Shown here: positions 8,635 to 17,360 of the stretch, piece by piece
Numbering within the stretch: the first letter of the stretch is position 1
Layout of the letters: each line of letters opens with the position of its first letter
Assembly: GCF_002196855.1 (NCBI RefSeq)
Contig: NZ_NIPW01000004.1
Location: forward strand, 1-64,000
From: Haematobacter genomosp. 1
GTDB lineage: Bacteria; Pseudomonadota; Alphaproteobacteria; Rhodobacterales; Rhodobacteraceae
DNA: 64,000 bases
Direction: 5' to 3'
Made by a program: the position numbers and the translations under genes
Notes under the pieces: model-generated
Database searches by the model: none
What the model saw: the letters and a program-made list of their open reading frames with translations, nothing else
Told to the model about the DNA's origin: nothing

Positions 8635-9522
8635 TCAGCCAGCGAGAGTCTTGGCGACCTCGGCAGCAAAGTCCTCTTCTTTCTTCTCGACGCCCTCGCC
8701 CACCATGACGCGGACGAAACCGGTCACTTCGACGCCAGCTTCCTTGGCCGCTTCGGCAACGGTCACATCGGGATTGATGACGAATTTCTGACCGAGGAGC
8801 GTGACTTCCTCAAAGAACTTCTTCATCCGGCCCTCGATCATCTTCTCGATCACCGCTTCCGGTTTGCCGGATTCACGGGCCTGCTCGCTCAGGACATGCT
8901 TCTCGCGCTCAACAAGCGCCGGGTCGATGTCCTTGTCGGAGAGCGACGCCGGGTTGGTCGCGGCGACGTGCATGGCGATCTGCTTGCCAATCTCCTGCGC
9001 CTTCTCGGCCGGTCCGTTCAGCGCGACGAGCACGCCGATCTTGCCCATGCCGTCGGTCGCGGCGTTGTGCACATAGGAGACGACCGTGTCGCCTTCCAGA
9101 ACGTGCAGCCGACGGAGAGTCATGTTCTCGCCGATGCGGGCGATCGCCTCGGTAAGCACCTCGTCCACCGTCTTGCCGTTCAGATCGGCGGCCTTGACGA
9201 CCTCGACCGACTCACCGGTTTCGAGCGCAACCTTGGTGATCTCGCGTACGAGCTGTTGGAAGTCGGCGTTCTTCGCGACGAAGTCCGTCTCCGAGTTCAC
9301 CTCGATCGCAACGCCGCGACCGCCGTCAACGGCGACGCTGACGAGACCTTCGGCAGCCACGCGCCCCGATTTCTTCGCCGCTTTTGCGAGGCCCTTGGTG
9401 CGCAGCCAGTCAACGGCCGCTTCCATGTCGCCATCGGTTTCGGTCAGGGCTTTCTTGGCGTCCATCATGCCTGCGCCGGTGGATTCGCGCAGTTCCTTAA
9501 CCATCTGGGCGGTGATCGCCAT
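8635..9522 (-). CDS. tsf: Translation elongation factor Ts
   Basis: A 295-residue EF-Ts, the nucleotide-exchange factor for EF-Tu. The N-terminal domain '[20 protein letters not shown]' and the core motif '[15 protein letters not shown]' are diagnostic. I chose the ATG at 9522, where the protein begins with the normal '[12 protein letters not shown]'; the longer reading from 9582 adds 20 residues. It lies 93 bases downstream of rpsB on the same strand, the standard rpsB-tsf operon. Confidence 0.97.
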   Translation of the reverse strand: MAITAQMVKELRESTGAGMMDAKKALTETDGDMEAAVDWLRTKGLAKAAKKSGRVAAEGLVSVAVDGGRGVAIEVNSETDFVAKNADFQQLVREITKVALETGESVEVVKAADLNGKTVDEVLTEAIARIGENMTLRRLHVLEGDTVVSYVHNAATDGMGKIGVLVALNGPAEKAQEIGKQIAMHVAATNPASLSDKDIDPALVEREKHVLSEQARESGKPEAVIEKMIEGRMKKFFEEVTLLGQKFVINPDVTVAEAAKEAGVEVTGFVRVMVGEGVEKKEEDFAAEVAKTLAG

Positions 9523-9615
9523 CGGGGCTCTCCTTCTGTCTCGAAAATGCCGGGAAAGGCTGATGAGCCCTCCCGGCAACAAAGGTATGACGATCCGGCG
9601 GGAGCCGGACCGAAA

Positions 9616-10380
9616 TCAGGCGTCCTGCGTCTCGTCGAGCTCTTCGGCCGGAGCATCCTCCAGCGCGCCCAGGTCAACGCCGGCAGCGCCGAGCTGGGCG
9701 GACATGCCGTCCAGAGCCGCACGCGCCGCAAGGTCGCAGTAGAGAGCGATCGCGCGGGCCGCGTCGTCGTTGCCCGGGATCACGTAGTCCACGCCCTTCG
9801 GCGAGCAGTTGGTGTCGACCACGGCCACGACCGGGATGCCGAGCTTCTGGGCTTCCGCGATGGCGAGGTCTTCCTTGTTCACGTCGATGACGAACAGCAG
9901 GTCCGGCACGCCGCCCATCTCGCGGATACCGCCGAGGGAGGCCTGAAGTTTCGACTGCTCGCGCTCCATGTGGAGACGCTCTTTCTTCGTCAGACCTTCA
10001 GCGCCGGTGGAGAGCACTTCGTCGAGCTGCTTCAGACGCTGGATCGACTGGGAAACGGTTTTCCAGTTGGTCAGCGTGCCGCCCAGCCAGCGGTGGTTCA
10101 TGTAGTATTGCGCCGATTTTTCAGCAGCTTCCGCGATCGCGCCGGAGGCCTGGCGCTTCGTGCCAACGAACAGCACGCGGCCGCCTTTGGCGACGGTCTC
10201 ACGGATGACGTTCAGCGCCGCGTCCAGCATGGGAACGGTCTGCGTCAGGTCGATGATGTGGATGCCGTTCCGGTCGCCGTAGATATACGGCGCCATGCGC
10301 GGGTTCCAGCGTTGGGTCTGGTGACCAAAGTGAACGCCAGCTTCGAGGAGCTGACGCATGGAGAAATCAGGAAGCGCCAT
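9616..10380 (-). CDS. rpsB: Small ribosomal subunit protein uS2
   Basis: A 254-residue ribosomal protein S2. Diagnostic stretches are '[20 protein letters not shown]', '[15 protein letters not shown]', '[13 protein letters not shown]' and '[20 protein letters not shown]'. The ATG at 10378-10380 gives the usual N-terminus 'MALPDF' and follows a GGAAAGG ribosome site. A promoter-like pair lies 114-142 bases upstream. The acidic C-terminal tail ('[14 protein letters not shown]') is normal for alphaproteobacteria. Confidence 0.97.
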   Translation of the reverse strand: MALPDFSMRQLLEAGVHFGHQTQRWNPRMAPYIYGDRNGIHIIDLTQTVPMLDAALNVIRETVAKGGRVLFVGTKRQASGAIAEAAEKSAQYYMNHRWLGGTLTNWKTVSQSIQRLKQLDEVLSTGAEGLTKKERLHMEREQSKLQASLGGIREMGGVPDLLFVIDVNKEDLAIAEAQKLGIPVVAVVDTNCSPKGVDYVIPGNDDAARAIALYCDLAARAALDGMSAQLGAAGVDLGALEDAPAEELDETQDA

Positions 10381-10493
10381 GTCTTTTCCTTTCCGGTTTA
10401 CGCCGCGGCGAAGCCAATAGGGTTTCCCCAACCGGTGGACCTTTCGGGGATGTCTCCCCCGAGGGCCCGAGCCTCGCCTGTGAAGTGAGCGCG

Positions 10494-10522
10494 CATATAA
10501 GACCTGTGCGGGACATTTGCAA
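10494..10522 (-). promoter_or_regulatory. Promoter of rpsB-tsf
   Basis: On the minus strand, TTGCAA (10517-10522) and TATATG (10494-10499) are separated by exactly 17 bases, a good sigma-70 pair. It would give a leader of about 105 bases before rpsB, containing GC-rich complementary blocks that could serve autoregulation by S2. The upstream edge lies within 55 bases of the divergent psuK start. Confidence 0.6.
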
Positions 10523-10576
10523 GAGAGGTTCTCCTGCTCCCTTGTCCGCGCGCCGCCTCCCTGCCATTGAAGAGGC

Positions 10577-11473
10577 ATGACCGGCGGTACTCCTTTCATC
10601 CTCTGTCTTGGCGCGCTTCACTGGGATGTCATTGCCCATGCGGTGCGCCCGCTCACACGGGGAGGTGACGTGCCGGGGCGTATCTCGCGCCTGCCGGGGG
10701 GTGTCGCGTTCAATGTCGCCCGCGCCCTTGTCCGCCAAGGCCTGCGGGCGAGCCTGATCTCGGCCACGGGCAGCGGCTCGGAGGGGGACGCGCTGATTGC
10801 CGAAGCGCGGCGGGCGGGTGTCGGGGTGGACCATGTCCTCCGTCGGCCTGACGATGCGGCGGACCGCTATCTTGCCATTGAGGATGAAACGGGCCTCGTC
10901 GCCGCCGTGGCTGACAGCCGTACGCTGGAAGCCGCGGGAACCGCCCTCCTCACCACAGCGGTTGCCTGCCTCTCGGATCCGCCCGAGGCCCTTCTGGTGG
11001 AAAGCAACCTGCCCGCCGCCACGCTCACGGCGCTTTCTGCCGTGCCTGCGCTGGTGCGCATGGATCTGCGCCTGCTGCCCGCCGGGCCAGGCAAGGCCCG
11101 GCGCCTCCTGCCCCTGCTCGGCCATCCCCGCGCGACGGTCTATCTCAACCGCGCGGAAGCGGAGGAGATCGTGTCGCGTCCGCTGAAGGATGCGGCGGAT
11201 GCGGCCCGCGCCCTTCGCGCGGCGGGCGCATGTCGTGTCGTGGTGACGGACGGCCCCCGCACAGTCGCCGCCGCAAGCCGGGAGGGCGAGTACAGCGCCC
11301 TTCCCCCGCAGGTTCGGGTTGCGCGCGTGACCGGCGCAGGCGACACATTCGTGGCCGCCCATATGGCGGCTGAGCTTCGGGGCCTGCCTGTGGAAGCGGC
11401 ACTTGCCGCCGCCCTCTCTGCCGCGGCCCATCACATCTCGGCGCCCGCCGCCGCAACCGGAGAGACGCCATGA
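10577..11473 (+). CDS. psuK: Pseudouridine kinase (PfkB family)
   Basis: A 298-residue PfkB/ribokinase-fold kinase. The N-terminal '[17 protein letters not shown]', the Gly-rich '[18 protein letters not shown]' and the C-terminal catalytic '[17 protein letters not shown]' (GAGD anion hole and Asp base) are all present. Its stop overlaps the start of psuG by 4 bases, so it is called the kinase that makes pseudouridine 5'-phosphate rather than a general sugar kinase. It is divergent from rpsB. Confidence 0.88.
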   Translation: MTGGTPFILCLGALHWDVIAHAVRPLTRGGDVPGRISRLPGGVAFNVARALVRQGLRASLISATGSGSEGDALIAEARRAGVGVDHVLRRPDDAADRYLAIEDETGLVAAVADSRTLEAAGTALLTTAVACLSDPPEALLVESNLPAATLTALSAVPALVRMDLRLLPAGPGKARRLLPLLGHPRATVYLNRAEAEEIVSRPLKDAADAARALRAAGACRVVVTDGPRTVAAASREGEYSALPPQVRVARVTGAGDTFVAAHMAAELRGLPVEAALAAALSAAAHHISAPAAATGETP

Positions 11474-12393
11474 TCCCCCTGGACCTGCCCCTGATCTATG
11501 CCCCCGAAGTCGCCGACGCGAAGGCGCGTGGCCTTCCTGTCGTCGCGCTCGAATCGACGATCATCACTCATGGCATGCCCTATCCCGAGAATGTCGAAGC
11601 CGCGCGCGCGGTGGAGGCGGAAGTGCGGGCCGCAGGGGCCGTTCCCGCCACCATCGCCCTGCTCGACGGCATGATCCACATCGGATTGACGGAGGCGGAG
11701 CTGGAAGCGCTTGGGCACGCGGAGGACGTCATGAAGGTTTCCCGCGCCGATTTCGCGGCCTGTCTCGCACAGCGCCGCACTGGCGCAACCACCGTTGCCG
11801 CAACGATGATCGCGGCTCATATGGCGGACATCGCAGTCTTTGCCACGGGGGGCATCGGTGGCGTCCATCGTCGGGCCGAAACCAGCTTCGACATCTCCGC
11901 CGACCTGAAGGAACTGGCCCGCACACCCGTGACCGTGGTCGCTGCCGGTGCCAAGGCCATCCTCGACCTGCCGAAAACGCTGGAGGTTCTTGAGACGGAA
12001 GGCGTCCCGGTCATCACCTTCGGACAGGATGACTTCCCGGCCTTCTGGTCGCGCTCCTCCGGCCTGCCCTCGCCGCTCCGCATGGACACGGCGGAGGAGA
12101 TCGCGGCCGCCCATGCCATGCGCACGGGACTGGGGCTCGGCGGAGGGCAGCTCATCGCCAATCCGGTGCCTGCGGAATACGAAATCCCGCGGGAGGAGAT
12201 GATCCCCGCCATAGAACAGGCCCTGACGGAAGCGGAGGCGCAGCGCATCGCCGCCAAGGAAGTGACGCCCTTCCTCCTCTCCCGCATCTTCGATCTCACG
12301 GAGGGACGCTCGCTCGCCACGAATATCCAGCTCGTTCTCTCCAATGCGCGCCTTGCCGCGGCGATCTCCCGCGCCCTCTCCCCGCAGGGCTAG
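11470..12393 (+). CDS. psuG: Pseudouridine-5'-phosphate glycosidase
   Basis: A 307-residue enzyme that splits pseudouridine 5'-phosphate into uracil and ribose 5-phosphate. Family-defining stretches are 'VVALESTIITHGMPYPENVE' (catalytic Glu), 'TVAATMIAAHMADIAVFATG', 'GGIGGVHR' and 'EETIA..HA' around 'AEEIAAAHAMR'. It is translationally coupled to psuK. The uracil it makes could feed the rutABCD pathway 5 kb to the left. Its TAG stop codon lies exactly at the edge of a short terminal-inverted-repeat element (12391-12555). Confidence 0.95.
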   Translation: MIPLDLPLIYAPEVADAKARGLPVVALESTIITHGMPYPENVEAARAVEAEVRAAGAVPATIALLDGMIHIGLTEAELEALGHAEDVMKVSRADFAACLAQRRTGATTVAATMIAAHMADIAVFATGGIGGVHRRAETSFDISADLKELARTPVTVVAAGAKAILDLPKTLEVLETEGVPVITFGQDDFPAFWSRSSGLPSPLRMDTAEEIAAAHAMRTGLGLGGGQLIANPVPAEYEIPREEMIPAIEQALTEAEAQRIAAKEVTPFLLSRIFDLTEGRSLATNIQLVLSNARLAAAISRALSPQG

Positions 12394-12555
12394 CAGGGCG
12401 CTGAAAGAGTATTCCGAGGTTGCTCCGGGGCGGAGATCTTCCCTACACGGTTGAAGAACTTCCCGGAAACCGCAGGTTTTGGCGCGTGACCGGACCGATC
12501 TTCCGGTGCTCAACGCAAGGCTAGGTAAACCCGCGACTTTTTCAGCAAGCCTTAG
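12391..12555. repeat. Short terminal-inverted-repeat element, subfamily 1, copy 1
   Basis: About 160 noncoding bases that match, in reverse complement, the element at 63646-63796, and in direct orientation the one at 57276-57433. Shared blocks include GGTCCGGTCACGCGCC, TGCGGTTTCCGGG and GGAAGATCTCCGCC (given in the orientation of the 63.6 kb copy). The ends form an imperfect inverted repeat, TAGCAGGGCGCTGAAAGAG at left and GACTTTTTCAGCAAGCCTTAG at right. The element exactly fills the space between two convergent genes, and its ends supply the stop codons of both psuG (TAG) and the patatin gene (TAA on the other strand). Confidence 0.8.
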
Positions 12556-13610
12556 AGCATTGCGCTTATATCGGCGGTCGATCGCTGGTTGAGATCCTCC
12601 ATGTGCTCAGCCAGAAACCGGTCGGCCGCCGCCCAACCCGCCTGCCGCAGACCATTGAGGAAGAACGGCGTGGGCAGAAGCTTCGTCGTGGCCGAGAGGT
12701 CGTTCATCAGCGCGTCGTCAGAGATCATGTGGACGTTCACATCCTTCATCGCCCCGCGCGCGACCTTCCCCTCCGCGATAAGCTCCTTCACGAAGGCGAT
12801 CGCCCTCAGGTCGCGCAGCAGGGATGCGTTGAAGCTGATCTCGTTCACCCGGTTCTCGATGTCGAGCGGGGTGATGGGCAGCGCCTCCCGCGTCATGGGG
12901 TTGATGTTCACGATGACGATGTCATCGGGCAGAGCCGGATCGTAGAGCGGAAAGAGCGCCGGGTTTCCGACATAGCCGCCATCCCAGTAGGCCTCGCGCC
13001 GCCCGGTCTGCGGGTCATCGATCTCCACCGCCTGAAAGATCGTCGGCAGGCAGGCGGAGGCAAGGATGACCTCCGTGGTAATCTCGCAACTGTCGAAGAT
13101 ACGGATCTTGCCGGTGCGGACATTGGTCGCCGAAACGTAAAGCCGCGGCCCCTTGTCAGCCCGGACCTTCTCGAAATGCAGCCGTTTCACCACGCGTTCC
13201 AGCGGGTTCATGTAGGCTGGCCCGTAGGAATAGGGGCTGACGATCTGGCTCAGATAGTCCACCGTCCCGACGCTCAGCCAGACCTCCGCCATGCGGGCGA
13301 TCAGAGGCGCGGCGGGCCAGAGCGCGGTCATCCAGTTGGTCAGGCGCATGTCGGTGACAGCACCCATCTGGGCCCAGAGCCAGTCGAGATGCTCCTGCGC
13401 TTCCGCCCGGCCCCCGCCCGCCAGCCCGGCTTTCAGCGCGGCCCCGTTCAGGGCGCCCGCCGACGTGCCGGAGATGGCGGCGATCTCGATCTCATCCTCC
13501 TCCAGAAGGCGGGTGAGCACCCCCCAGGTGAACGCGCCATGCGCGCCTCCGCCCTGCAGGGCAAGGTTGATGCGCTTGCGGCGCGGCCGTTCGTGGGAGG
13601 TGTCGCGCAT
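12552..13610 (-). CDS. Patatin-like phospholipase family protein
   Basis: A 352-residue patatin-fold acyl hydrolase. The oxyanion loop 'LQGGGAHGAF', the nucleophile motif 'ISGTSAGAL' (GxSxG) and the catalytic Asp in 'YWDGGYVGNP' are all intact. I start it at ATG 13610, where homologues begin, rather than at the 13673 reading that runs into the neighbouring gene. It begins 5 bases after the 3-hydroxybutyrate dehydrogenase gene and is almost certainly co-transcribed with it, which hints at a role in polyhydroxybutyrate or lipid turnover. No signal peptide is seen. The substrate is unknown. Confidence 0.88.
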   Translation of the reverse strand: MRDTSHERPRRKRINLALQGGGAHGAFTWGVLTRLLEEDEIEIAAISGTSAGALNGAALKAGLAGGGRAEAQEHLDWLWAQMGAVTDMRLTNWMTALWPAAPLIARMAEVWLSVGTVDYLSQIVSPYSYGPAYMNPLERVVKRLHFEKVRADKGPRLYVSATNVRTGKIRIFDSCEITTEVILASACLPTIFQAVEIDDPQTGRREAYWDGGYVGNPALFPLYDPALPDDIVIVNINPMTREALPITPLDIENRVNEISFNASLLRDLRAIAFVKELIAEGKVARGAMKDVNVHMISDDALMNDLSATTKLLPTPFFLNGLRQAGWAAADRFLAEHMEDLNQRSTADISAML

Positions 13611-13614
13611 TAGA

Positions 13615-14388
13615 TTACTCCGCTGTCCATCCCCCGTCGACCGATATGGTCGTACCGGTGATCTGGGCTGCATGGTCGCTGCACAGGAAGGCCGCCGTGC
13701 CGGCGATCTCGTCCACGGTGACGAATTCGCGGGAGGGCTGGCGCTCCAGCATCACATTCTTGATGACGGTTTCGCGGTCCATCTTGTGGGTCTTCATCTG
13801 GTCGGGGATCTGCGCCTCCACCAGCGGGGTCAGGACGTAACCCGGACAGATGGCGTTGCAGGTGATCCTCTCCCGCGCGGTTTCCAATGCTACCGTCTTG
13901 GTGAAGCCGACAACACCATGCTTCGCCGCGACATAGGCCGATTTGTAGGGCGAGGCCCGCAGCCCGTGTGCGGAGGCGATGTTGACGATCCGCCCCCAGC
14001 CGGCCGCCCGCATCAGGGGAAGCGCCGCTGCCGTCGTGTGAAACGCGGATGTGAGGTTGATCGCGATGATCGCGTCCCATTTCTCGACCGGGAATTCATC
14101 GACCGGCGCGACATACTGGATGCCCGCGTTGTTGACGAGGATATCGCAGGCCCCCACGGTCTCGATCAGCCCCCGGCAATCCGCGGCCTTGGACATGTCC
14201 GCCTTCACATAGCGGGCGGCGACCCCCGTTTCTTCCGCGATGCGCCGGGCGATCTCATGGTCCTCCTCGCGGTCGGTGAAGGAATTCAGCACCACGTCGG
14301 CACCCTGCCGCGCGAGTTCCTGCGCGATGGCCAGCCCGATGCCGGAGGTCGAACCCGTCACGATGGCCGTCTTACCCTTGAGCGTCAT
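13615..14388 (-). CDS. bdhA: 3-hydroxybutyrate dehydrogenase (SDR family)
   Basis: A 257-residue short-chain dehydrogenase that oxidises (R)-3-hydroxybutyrate to acetoacetate with NAD. The cofactor motif 'VTGSTSGIGLAIA' (TGxxxGIG), the NNAG in 'ILVNNAGIQYVAPVDEFP', the Ser-Tyr-Lys triad ('IASAHGLRASPYKSAYVAAK') and the C-terminal 'ISVDGGWTAE' are characteristic of this enzyme. It opens a two-gene operon with the patatin-like protein. A terminator-like hairpin lies 110 bases upstream on the same strand, so the leader may be attenuated or may hold a separate small transcript. Confidence 0.92.
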   Translation of the reverse strand: MTLKGKTAIVTGSTSGIGLAIAQELARQGADVVLNSFTDREEDHEIARRIAEETGVAARYVKADMSKAADCRGLIETVGACDILVNNAGIQYVAPVDEFPVEKWDAIIAINLTSAFHTTAAALPLMRAAGWGRIVNIASAHGLRASPYKSAYVAAKHGVVGFTKTVALETARERITCNAICPGYVLTPLVEAQIPDQMKTHKMDRETVIKNVMLERQPSREFVTVDEIAGTAAFLCSDHAAQITGTTISVDGGWTAE

Positions 14389-14490
14389 GCGTCTCTCCCA
14401 GATGTTCCACGCAGGGAGCAGAATAGGCCCCGGCGACGCAAAGGCCAGATGACGTTGCGCCCGGATTGTCGCACCGCAGAGCGCGAGCGC

Positions 14491-14518
14491 AAAAAAAACG
14501 CCCGCACAAGGCGGGCGT
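14491..14518 (-). terminator. Strong terminator upstream of bdhA, minus strand
   Basis: ACGCCCGC / GCGGGCGT form a perfect 8-bp stem with a 5-base loop. On the minus strand it is followed by eight T. It ends a short minus-strand transcript that must begin between here and the divergent gene at 14663, since no larger gene feeds it. Confidence 0.8.
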
Positions 14519-14620
14519 AGTATGAGGCAGGTTTCATACAGGCAAGAAACCTATCGAGCAGTGAGGTTGTTATACGCCCTCTGCATTCGCTGTCCAAGGT
14601 AAAAGTTTGAAAAGACAGCC
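14500..14620 (-). ncRNA. Candidate small RNA or leader with an 11-codon ORF
   Basis: The minus-strand stretch before the terminator at 14491-14518 holds a second hairpin (GGTTTC / GAAACC, 14530-14551) and an 11-codon ORF at 14551-14586 reading 'MQRAYNNLTAR'. Either this is an independent small RNA or small peptide gene, or it is an attenuator in the bdhA leader. TTGACG near 14630 could be a -35 box, but no good -10 follows. The boundaries are estimates. Confidence 0.3.
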
Positions 14621-14662
14621 GCCGGAAGGTAGCGTCACGTCAAACAATAAAGACATGGGCAG

Positions 14663-16501
14663 ATGCACTTCAGCGGACGATACCGGCAATCAGGCCAGAA
14701 ATTGCGTAGTTTGATTGCGGTTTTGGCAATCGCGACATGGGCTTGTCATGCGGGGGCGGAACCACGGCATGGAATTGCGATGTATGGCGAACCTGCACTG
14801 CCCCCGGATTTTTCGGCCCTGCCCTATGCCAATCCCCTTGCACCTAAAGGTGGACGAATCGTTACCGGCGAAGTGGGCGGATTCGACTCGCTCAATCCGT
14901 TTATCTTGAAAGGCCGTGCTCCATTCCAATTGTCGCCACTTACCGTGGAAACCCTGATGGCGCGGAGCATCGATGAACCCTTCACGCTTTACGGTCTGCT
15001 TGCCGAATCGATTGAAACGGATGACGACCGCTCCTGGGTCGAATTCACGCTTCGGGAGGGCGCGCGGTTTTCCGACGGCTCCCCGGTGACGCCGGAGGAT
15101 GTGCTGTGGTCCTTCAACACCCTCTCCGAACAGGGTCATCCCCGTTATCGCGTCGCAGCGGACCGGATCGCCATGGCGGAGCAGTCAGGACCGCGCTCCG
15201 TGCGGTTTACCTTCTCGGCGCCGGACCGGGAGTTGCCGTTGCTTCTGGGCCTGCGCCCGGTGCTCAAGAAGGCGCAGTGGGAGGGTCGGGACTTCGCCAC
15301 ATCAGGGCTTTCCGTCGTGCCGATCGGCTCCGGCCCCTACGTCGTTGCGGGTTTTGAGCCGGGACGATCCATCGCCTTCCGGCGGAACCCGGATTGGTGG
15401 GGAAAAGACCTGCCCTTCAACCGTGGACTTCACAATCTGGATGAAGTGCGGGTGGAATATTTCGGTGACGGCGGCGCGATGTTCGAAGCCTTCAAGGCGG
15501 GCGTGCTGACCAGCTACCGGGAGCAGAATCCCGCCCGCTGGCAGCGCGCCTACGACTTCCCCGCCATGAGAAATGGCAGCATGGTGCGCGAGGAAATTCC
15601 GCATCATCGTCCATCCGGTATCTACGGGCTGGCGTTCAACACGCGCGATCCGCTTTTCGCGGACTGGCGTGTGCGGGACGCGCTGATCCAAGCCTTCAAC
15701 TTCGAATTCATAAACCAGACTGTCAACGGCGGCACGGAACCCCGCATCACATCTTACTTTTCCAACTCACCTTTGGCAATGGATCATGGCCCGGCGGAGG
15801 GGCGCGTGGCGGAGTTGCTCCGCCCCTATGTGACGGAGCTGACACCGGATGCACTGGATGCCTATGCCCTTCCGGTCGCGGACGGCACGGCGGCGAACCG
15901 GCTCAATCTCCGCCGCGCCATGCAACAGCTTTCCGCAGCAGGCTGGGAAGTGGATGGCGGCGGGACACTTCGCAACGCTGCGGGCGAGCCCTTCTCATTC
16001 GAGCTTCTGATGCCGCTTGGGTCCGGTGACCTCATGTCGGCTGTCACCATTTACCGGCAAGCTCTTGCACGGATTGGAATAAACATGCGCGTCACCCAAG
16101 TTGACAGCGCCCAGTATACGGAGCGCACGAACCGCTTCGACTTTGCGATGACGCCGGTAACGCGCGCGCTCTCCCTTTCACCCGGCAATGAGCAGCGGCT
16201 TTACTGGGGCTCGGAAGAGGCACTGATGCAGGGGAGCCGCAACATCATGGGGATCCGTTCGCGCGCGGTGGACGACATGATCTCCACCTTGCTCGCCGCA
16301 CGGACGACGGAGGATTTCCGAACCGCCGTTCAAGCGCTCGACCGGGCGCTTACCACTGGCCGTTACGTGATTCCCCTGTGGTTCGCCGACCGCTCGCGGG
16401 TTGCGCATGTCGAGGGGTTGAGGCATCCACGGACCCTGCCGGTCTATGGCGACTGGCCGGGCTTCCAGCCGGATGTCTGGTGGTTCGAAACAAAACAATA
16501 A
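14663..16501 (+). CDS. Family 5 extracellular solute-binding protein (YejA-like)
   Basis: A 612-residue peptide-binding protein of an ABC importer. The signal peptide spans about residues 1-32 (ending 'HAGA'). The mature part has the family-5 features 'HGIAMYGEPALPPDFSALPY', 'FTLREGARFSDGSPVTPEDV' and 'FAFNTRDPLFADWRVRDAL' in near form, as in YejA/microcin-C-type binding proteins. No permease or ATPase genes follow, so it must use components encoded elsewhere or act alone. An entericidin-like lipoprotein gene begins 20 bases downstream. The start at 14663 lacks a strong ribosome site. Confidence 0.88.
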   Translation: MHFSGRYRQSGQKLRSLIAVLAIATWACHAGAEPRHGIAMYGEPALPPDFSALPYANPLAPKGGRIVTGEVGGFDSLNPFILKGRAPFQLSPLTVETLMARSIDEPFTLYGLLAESIETDDDRSWVEFTLREGARFSDGSPVTPEDVLWSFNTLSEQGHPRYRVAADRIAMAEQSGPRSVRFTFSAPDRELPLLLGLRPVLKKAQWEGRDFATSGLSVVPIGSGPYVVAGFEPGRSIAFRRNPDWWGKDLPFNRGLHNLDEVRVEYFGDGGAMFEAFKAGVLTSYREQNPARWQRAYDFPAMRNGSMVREEIPHHRPSGIYGLAFNTRDPLFADWRVRDALIQAFNFEFINQTVNGGTEPRITSYFSNSPLAMDHGPAEGRVAELLRPYVTELTPDALDAYALPVADGTAANRLNLRRAMQQLSAAGWEVDGGGTLRNAAGEPFSFELLMPLGSGDLMSAVTIYRQALARIGINMRVTQVDSAQYTERTNRFDFAMTPVTRALSLSPGNEQRLYWGSEEALMQGSRNIMGIRSRAVDDMISTLLAARTTEDFRTAVQALDRALTTGRYVIPLWFADRSRVAHVEGLRHPRTLPVYGDWPGFQPDVWWFETKQ

Positions 16502-16521
16502 ACGGCAGAACGGGCAGGCAG

Positions 16522-16635
16522 ATGACACGTTACCTTCTTGTCGCGGCGCTTCTTGCGCTTGGCGGATGCAACACGGTGGCCGGTGTGGGCGATGACATCT
16601 CGGGCGGTGCACGTTGGGTTCAGGGCTGGTTCTGA
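16522..16635 (+). CDS. Entericidin A/B-family lipoprotein
   Basis: A 37-residue membrane lipoprotein. The signal peptide 'MTRYLLVAALLALGGC' ends in a lipobox with Cys16, followed by the entericidin pattern 'NTVAGVGDDISGGARW'. The length matches the family. It follows the peptide-binding protein by 20 bases and is probably on the same transcript. Entericidins act in envelope stress and programmed lysis in enterics; the role here is not known. Confidence 0.8.
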   Translation: MTRYLLVAALLALGGCNTVAGVGDDISGGARWVQGWF

Positions 16636-16692
16636 TGCGACTTGCGCGGGCCGGTCTCATACCGTAACCCCGTCTGAACTCAGGAGGATGCG

Positions 16693-17328
16693 ATGGTTAC
16701 GCTCGACATCATTTCGGATCTGGTCTGCCCGTGGTGCTACATCGGCAAGACGCTGCTCGACCGGGCGCTCGAATCAGATGCCTCGCAGCCTTTCACCGTC
16801 GCCTGGCATCCCTACCAGCTGAACCCGGAGATCCCTGCAGGCGGGATCCCCTATGCCGATTTCCTCCGGTTGAAGTTCGGTGCTCCCGAGCGGGCCAGCC
16901 AAGTGCTGGTAAAGGTCACGGAGGCGGCGAAGGCGGCGGGCGCCCTCATCGACTACGTGGCCATCACGCGGGAGCCCAACACGCTTGATGCGCACCGGCT
17001 GATCCATTGGGCCGGGCTGGAGGGGCGGCAGACGCCCGTCGTCTCTGCCCTGTTCCGCGCCCATTGGCGGGAGGGCCGCGACATCGGGTCACATGACGTT
17101 CTGGCCGACATCGCGGGCGAAACCGGGCTCGATCGCAAAATGATTCTCCGTCTGCTTGACAGCGACGCGGATCGGGAGGAGATTCGGGGAAGAATTCAGC
17201 ACGCCCGTGATCGCGGGGTGCAAGGAGTTCCGACCTTCGTCATCGCGGACACCCATGTTCTCACCGGTGCTCAGCCGGTGGAAGTGTGGGCGGACGTGAT
17301 TAAGCAGATCAAGGCCCAACTCACCTAA
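16693..17328 (+). CDS. DsbA-family oxidoreductase (FrnE-like)
   Basis: A 211-residue cytoplasmic thioredoxin-fold protein of the FrnE / 2-hydroxychromene-2-carboxylate isomerase type. The redox motif is 'CPWC' near residue 12, inside 'DIISDLVCPWCYIGK', and the cis-Pro loop is 'GVQGVPTFVIA'. There is no signal peptide. The ATG at 16693 has CAGGAGG upstream. Such proteins act as disulfide isomerases or oxidoreductases in stress. The neighbours do not point to a substrate. Confidence 0.88.
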   Translation: MVTLDIISDLVCPWCYIGKTLLDRALESDASQPFTVAWHPYQLNPEIPAGGIPYADFLRLKFGAPERASQVLVKVTEAAKAAGALIDYVAITREPNTLDAHRLIHWAGLEGRQTPVVSALFRAHWREGRDIGSHDVLADIAGETGLDRKMILRLLDSDADREEIRGRIQHARDRGVQGVPTFVIADTHVLTGAQPVEVWADVIKQIKAQLT

Positions 17329-17360
17329 CGGCGAGGGGCGCAAACCGGAAAGCGCCCCCG

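Noticed and set aside
8344-10488. A 714-codon plus-strand reading across tsf and rpsB
   Set aside because: It is the antisense shadow of two well-recognised genes in GC-rich DNA; its sequence is low in hydrophobic structure and matches no family.
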